Below are positions 6,390 to 8,214 of a DNA stretch of 8,214 nucleotides, piece by piece. The first letter of the stretch is position 1. Every line of letters starts with the position of its first letter. The DNA comes from VFHP01 sp964443385 (lineage in GTDB: Bacteria; Chloroflexota; Dehalococcoidia; Lucifugimonadales; UBA2985), in the NCBI GenBank assembly GCA_964443385.1, contig CAYUCO010000140.1, positions 1-8,214 of the forward strand, read 5' to 3'. Both the position numbers and the translations under genes were made by a program. The notes under the pieces are model-generated. The model was not told the DNA's origin and ran no database searches. It saw nothing but the letters and a program-made list of their open reading frames with translations.

Positions 6390-6509
6390 ATGCCAAAGAG
6401 TAAGCCAGAAAAGAAAGAAGAGACCACAGAGGAATTTGTGAAACGCATTAATAAACAAAGCGGCAAACGTAATGGATTAAAGCGGAAGATAGGCCATCAT
6501 CATCGTTGA
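6390..6509 (+). CDS. 39-residue very basic protein
   Basis: ATG 6390 is preceded by AAAGGGAG (GGGAG at 6381-6385, 4 nt spacing), one of the strongest ribosome sites in the window. The frame encodes 39 residues ending in GHHHR with TGA at 6507-6509. Composition is extreme: 13 Lys/Arg against 5 Glu, no Cys or Trp, and only one Phe, in the order acidic-basic N-terminal stretch (KPEKKEETTEEF) then KRINKQSGKRNGLKRK. It looks disordered and could bind nucleic acid or acidic partners. I do not recognise a family. It stands alone between the zinc-ribbon gene (117 bp) and the six-helix membrane gene (51 bp). Confidence 0.6.
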   Translation: MPKSKPEKKEETTEEFVKRINKQSGKRNGLKRKIGHHHR

Positions 6510-6560
6510 TAAGTCGAATTTCTATCAATTAAACAAGTAAATTCGGGAGGACTTTATACA

Positions 6561-7199
6561 ATGGCTCTCACAAAACTCGGTGGATACACAGTTATATTAT
6601 CAGCCTTAGCTCTGTTTGTAGGGCAGGTTTTGGAAGATGCTATCGGTCAGACAGGTAGTAGTATCGCACAAATATGGGCGAGTTTAGGATTTGCTTGCGC
6701 TACCGTTGTTTTTTGTACTTATTTTAGAAAAGAAGATGAAGATAACGGAATACTATACTTAATTCCAATACTTGCGCTGGTTGGTTGGACTGCCTCTGTT
6801 GTAGGAGAGGGTATGCGTATACCTCTTGATCAAATCAATATAGAAAGTGTTAATGCAGTTGCGTCGATTTCAGGGGCTGCTAGTTTTTCTGCTGCCGGCG
6901 GAGGCTTCTTAGCGAATGCCTTGTTGGGGTATTACATTTTTGGTAAGCCTCAGTTCTCTCAAAATGTTATTTATAGAATAGTCACTGTCGTATTTATAAT
7001 TGGTAGCCTTGCATTCGTTGCAATGGGTATTGTCATGCCGTTTTTTGCTGAAGGAAGAGAAGCAGCCACAGCTGTAGGTGAGTATGGTAGTCAAACTTTT
7101 CCATTTGATATGAGTGTGCTTATTCTTGTATGGATGCCTGGTATGCTTGCTACTCTTATATGGAGCATATGGACTGGTGTTATCTTCGTGAAAAAATGA
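6561..7199 (+). CDS. Six-helix membrane protein of unknown function
   Basis: A 212-residue protein from ATG 6561, with GGGAGG ending 10 nt upstream. Six hydrophobic segments lie at about 8-27, 36-55, 64-83, 100-127, 138-165 and 186-210. The fourth is rich in Gly/Ala/Ser (SISGAASFSAAGGGFLANALLGYYIFG), and the fifth and sixth are separated by an acidic loop (AEGREAATAVGEYG). There is no signal peptide beyond helix 1, no Cys pair and no catalytic motif I recognise. Small neighbours on the same strand suggest a cluster of orphan envelope genes. I do not assign a function; a DUF-type membrane family is likely. Confidence 0.82.
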   Translation: MALTKLGGYTVILSALALFVGQVLEDAIGQTGSSIAQIWASLGFACATVVFCTYFRKEDEDNGILYLIPILALVGWTASVVGEGMRIPLDQINIESVNAVASISGAASFSAAGGGFLANALLGYYIFGKPQFSQNVIYRIVTVVFIIGSLAFVAMGIVMPFFAEGREAATAVGEYGSQTFPFDMSVLILVWMPGMLATLIWSIWTGVIFVKK

Positions 7200-7261
7200 T
7201 TACTTGATGTCGAAACTGTAACAAAGAATAAACACATGTTTTGTAGTGAAACAAGTACATA

Positions 7262-7399
7262 TTGAAATTCAATAAGCCAATTCCCAATCGCGTTAGAAGA
7301 CTCGCTAAAGTAGCCGCATGGGTAGCAATTGCACTTTCCATGTTTCCGATTGTTGTGCTCATTGGTGGTATTGTATGGGCAGTAGTTGTGTTCCTATGA
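7262..7399 (+). CDS. 45-residue single-TM small protein (TTG start)
   Basis: The frame TTG 7262 to TGA 7397-7399 encodes a basic N-terminus (KFNKPIPNRVRRLAK) followed by one long hydrophobic helix (about 17-45, VAAWVAIALSMFPIVVLIGG and onward) that ends at the stop codon. This is the classic layout of a small inner-membrane protein with its N-terminus in the cytoplasm. An in-frame TGA at 7247 bars a longer start, and the ribosome site is weak, so the gene is less certain than its neighbours. It fills most of the gap between the six-helix protein and the convergent SDR gene. Coding potential rests on the ordered charge/hydrophobic pattern only. Confidence 0.45.
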   Translation: MKFNKPIPNRVRRLAKVAAWVAIALSMFPIVVLIGGIVWAVVVFL

Positions 7400-7457
7400 G
7401 AGTCCATAGGCTAATAAGTAAAATGTAACATTCCGACCAAATTTCCACTATAAGGTT

Positions 7458-8214
7458 TTATTGTGCGGTATATCCGCCGTCTACCACTAACGGTGTCCCT
7501 GTAACGAATGAAGATTCATCAGAAGCCAGGAACAGTGCAGCTGAAGCTATCTCTTCGGGTCTTCCAAGTCGCCCCATTGGATGTAATCCTTCTAATTGAC
7601 TAAGCCGGACAGGATTTTCAGTTAAAGACCTGGTCATATTGGTGTAAATATATCCAGGGCAAATACAATTAACTCTAATATTCTTTTTTGCACATTGAAC
7701 AGCTAGGTTTCTTGTAAATTGCAGGACAGCACCTTTAGATGCTGCATACGGATTAAATCCAGGTTCGTAACTCGTGCTACCTTGGTCGTAGCCCACCAGT
7801 GCTATGATAGATGCAAGGTTTATTATAGAACCACCCCCAGATCGTTCCATCTCCGGTACTGCAAACCAGGAAGGTAGATATGTGCCTTTTAAATTAACGT
7901 CTATCACTTTATCCCAACGATCTTCGTGAGTCGAGCCATCCATAGGAGGAACACCTCCTATGCCAGCACTGTTTACCAGAATATCGAGTTTTCCGTGAAG
8001 TTCAATTACTGTTCTAATCATTAGTTCTGCTTCTTTAAAAACAGTTACGTCGCCTACAATGGAATCTGCCTCAAGATTGAGTGAATGTATGGATTCTATA
8101 GTTTCCATAACTCCTGCTTCATTTAGGTCAGAGACAATTACTTTTGCCCCTTCCTTACTAAACAATTCTGCGGTAGATCTTCCTATACCGTTTCCTCCAC
8201 CAGTTATAAGCGCA
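7458..8214 (-). CDS. SDR-family NAD(P)-dependent oxidoreductase (5' end off window)
   Basis: A classical short-chain dehydrogenase/reductase that runs off the right edge; 251 residues are visible and only a few N-terminal ones are missing. TTG 8165 is internal: the frame continues upstream to ALITGGGNGIGRSTAE, the TGxxxGxG cofactor motif. Asp at the end of strand 2 (VIVSD, visible residue 29) suggests preference for NAD(H). NSAG follows at about 81-84, and N107 lies in DVNLKG. The catalytic Ser (S135 in NLAS) and YxxxK (Y156, K160) are all present. PG near 186-187 and the C-terminal FVTGTPLVVDGGYTAQ are typical. Ser and Tyr are 21 residues apart instead of about 13, because of an insertion containing YDQGSTSYEPGF. 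Substrate is unknown; an alcohol/ketone dehydrogenase of the FabG-like group. Confidence 0.93.
   Translation of the reverse strand, partial: ALITGGGNGIGRSTAELFSKEGAKVIVSDLNEAGVMETIESIHSLNLEADSIVGDVTVFKEAELMIRTVIELHGKLDILVNSAGIGGVPPMDGSTHEDRWDKVIDVNLKGTYLPSWFAVPEMERSGGGSIINLASIIALVGYDQGSTSYEPGFNPYAASKGAVLQFTRNLAVQCAKKNIRVNCICPGYIYTNMTRSLTENPVRLSQLEGLHPMGRLGRPEEIASAALFLASDESSFVTGTPLVVDGGYTAQ

Noticed and set aside
7180..7407. Minus-strand open frame of 75 codons covering the small-protein gap
   Set aside because: It overlaps the 3' end of the six-helix gene, is low in domain-like features, and the opposite frame (7262-7399) has a far more protein-like charge and hydrophobic pattern.
7465..7477. 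GCGG-TATAT-CCGC hairpin near the SDR stop codon
   Set aside because: Only four pairs, lies inside the SDR coding sequence and is not followed by a T-tract on either strand.

Overview
The window is bacterial, AT-rich and densely packed. It has Shine-Dalgarno sites of the AGAGGA/GGAG type, short intergenic gaps and no RNA genes, mobile elements, CRISPR arrays or phage genes that I can see. The content (aldo/keto reductase, SDR oxidoreductase, cupin, two MFS transporters, several orphan membrane proteins) resembles a streamlined, catabolically versatile marine bacterium. A SAR202-type Chloroflexota would fit, but that is a guess from gene content; no phylogenetic marker is present.

Layout. (1) The left edge holds the C-terminal part of a plus-strand aldo/keto reductase (1-307), ending one base before a convergent minus-strand block. 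(2) The minus-strand block, in transcription order from right to left, is: cupin protein (4426-4046), DgkA-type lipid kinase (3984-3646), Fsr-like MFS transporter (3630-2326), a His-rich cupredoxin-like lipoprotein (2232-1783, start corrected here) and a polytopic membrane protein (1757-309). The kinase and transporter are 15 bp apart, and the lipoprotein and membrane protein are 25 bp apart with their own promoter candidate. (3) A divergent intergenic region (4427-4626) contains a perfect 18-bp AT palindrome. (4) The plus-strand block holds a DHA2-type 14-helix MFS transporter that probably starts at CTG 4627, a zinc-ribbon/single-TM protein, a 39-residue very basic protein, a six-helix orphan membrane protein and a 45-residue single-TM protein. 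(5) The right edge holds a nearly complete minus-strand SDR dehydrogenase that runs off the window.

Working together: the clearest candidate system is the lipoprotein plus polytopic protein pair (309-2232). The lipoprotein has a cupredoxin-like fold pattern without a cysteine copper ligand but with many histidines. Its partner has a predicted mature N-terminus that begins with His and carries intramembrane histidines. I infer a poorly characterised envelope metal (perhaps copper) handling or metalloenzyme module. The polytopic protein resembles, from memory, proteins database-named 'fenitrothion hydrolase', a name that says little about the native role. The rest is ordinary accessory metabolism and transport, plus a run of small orphan membrane or basic proteins (6072-7399).
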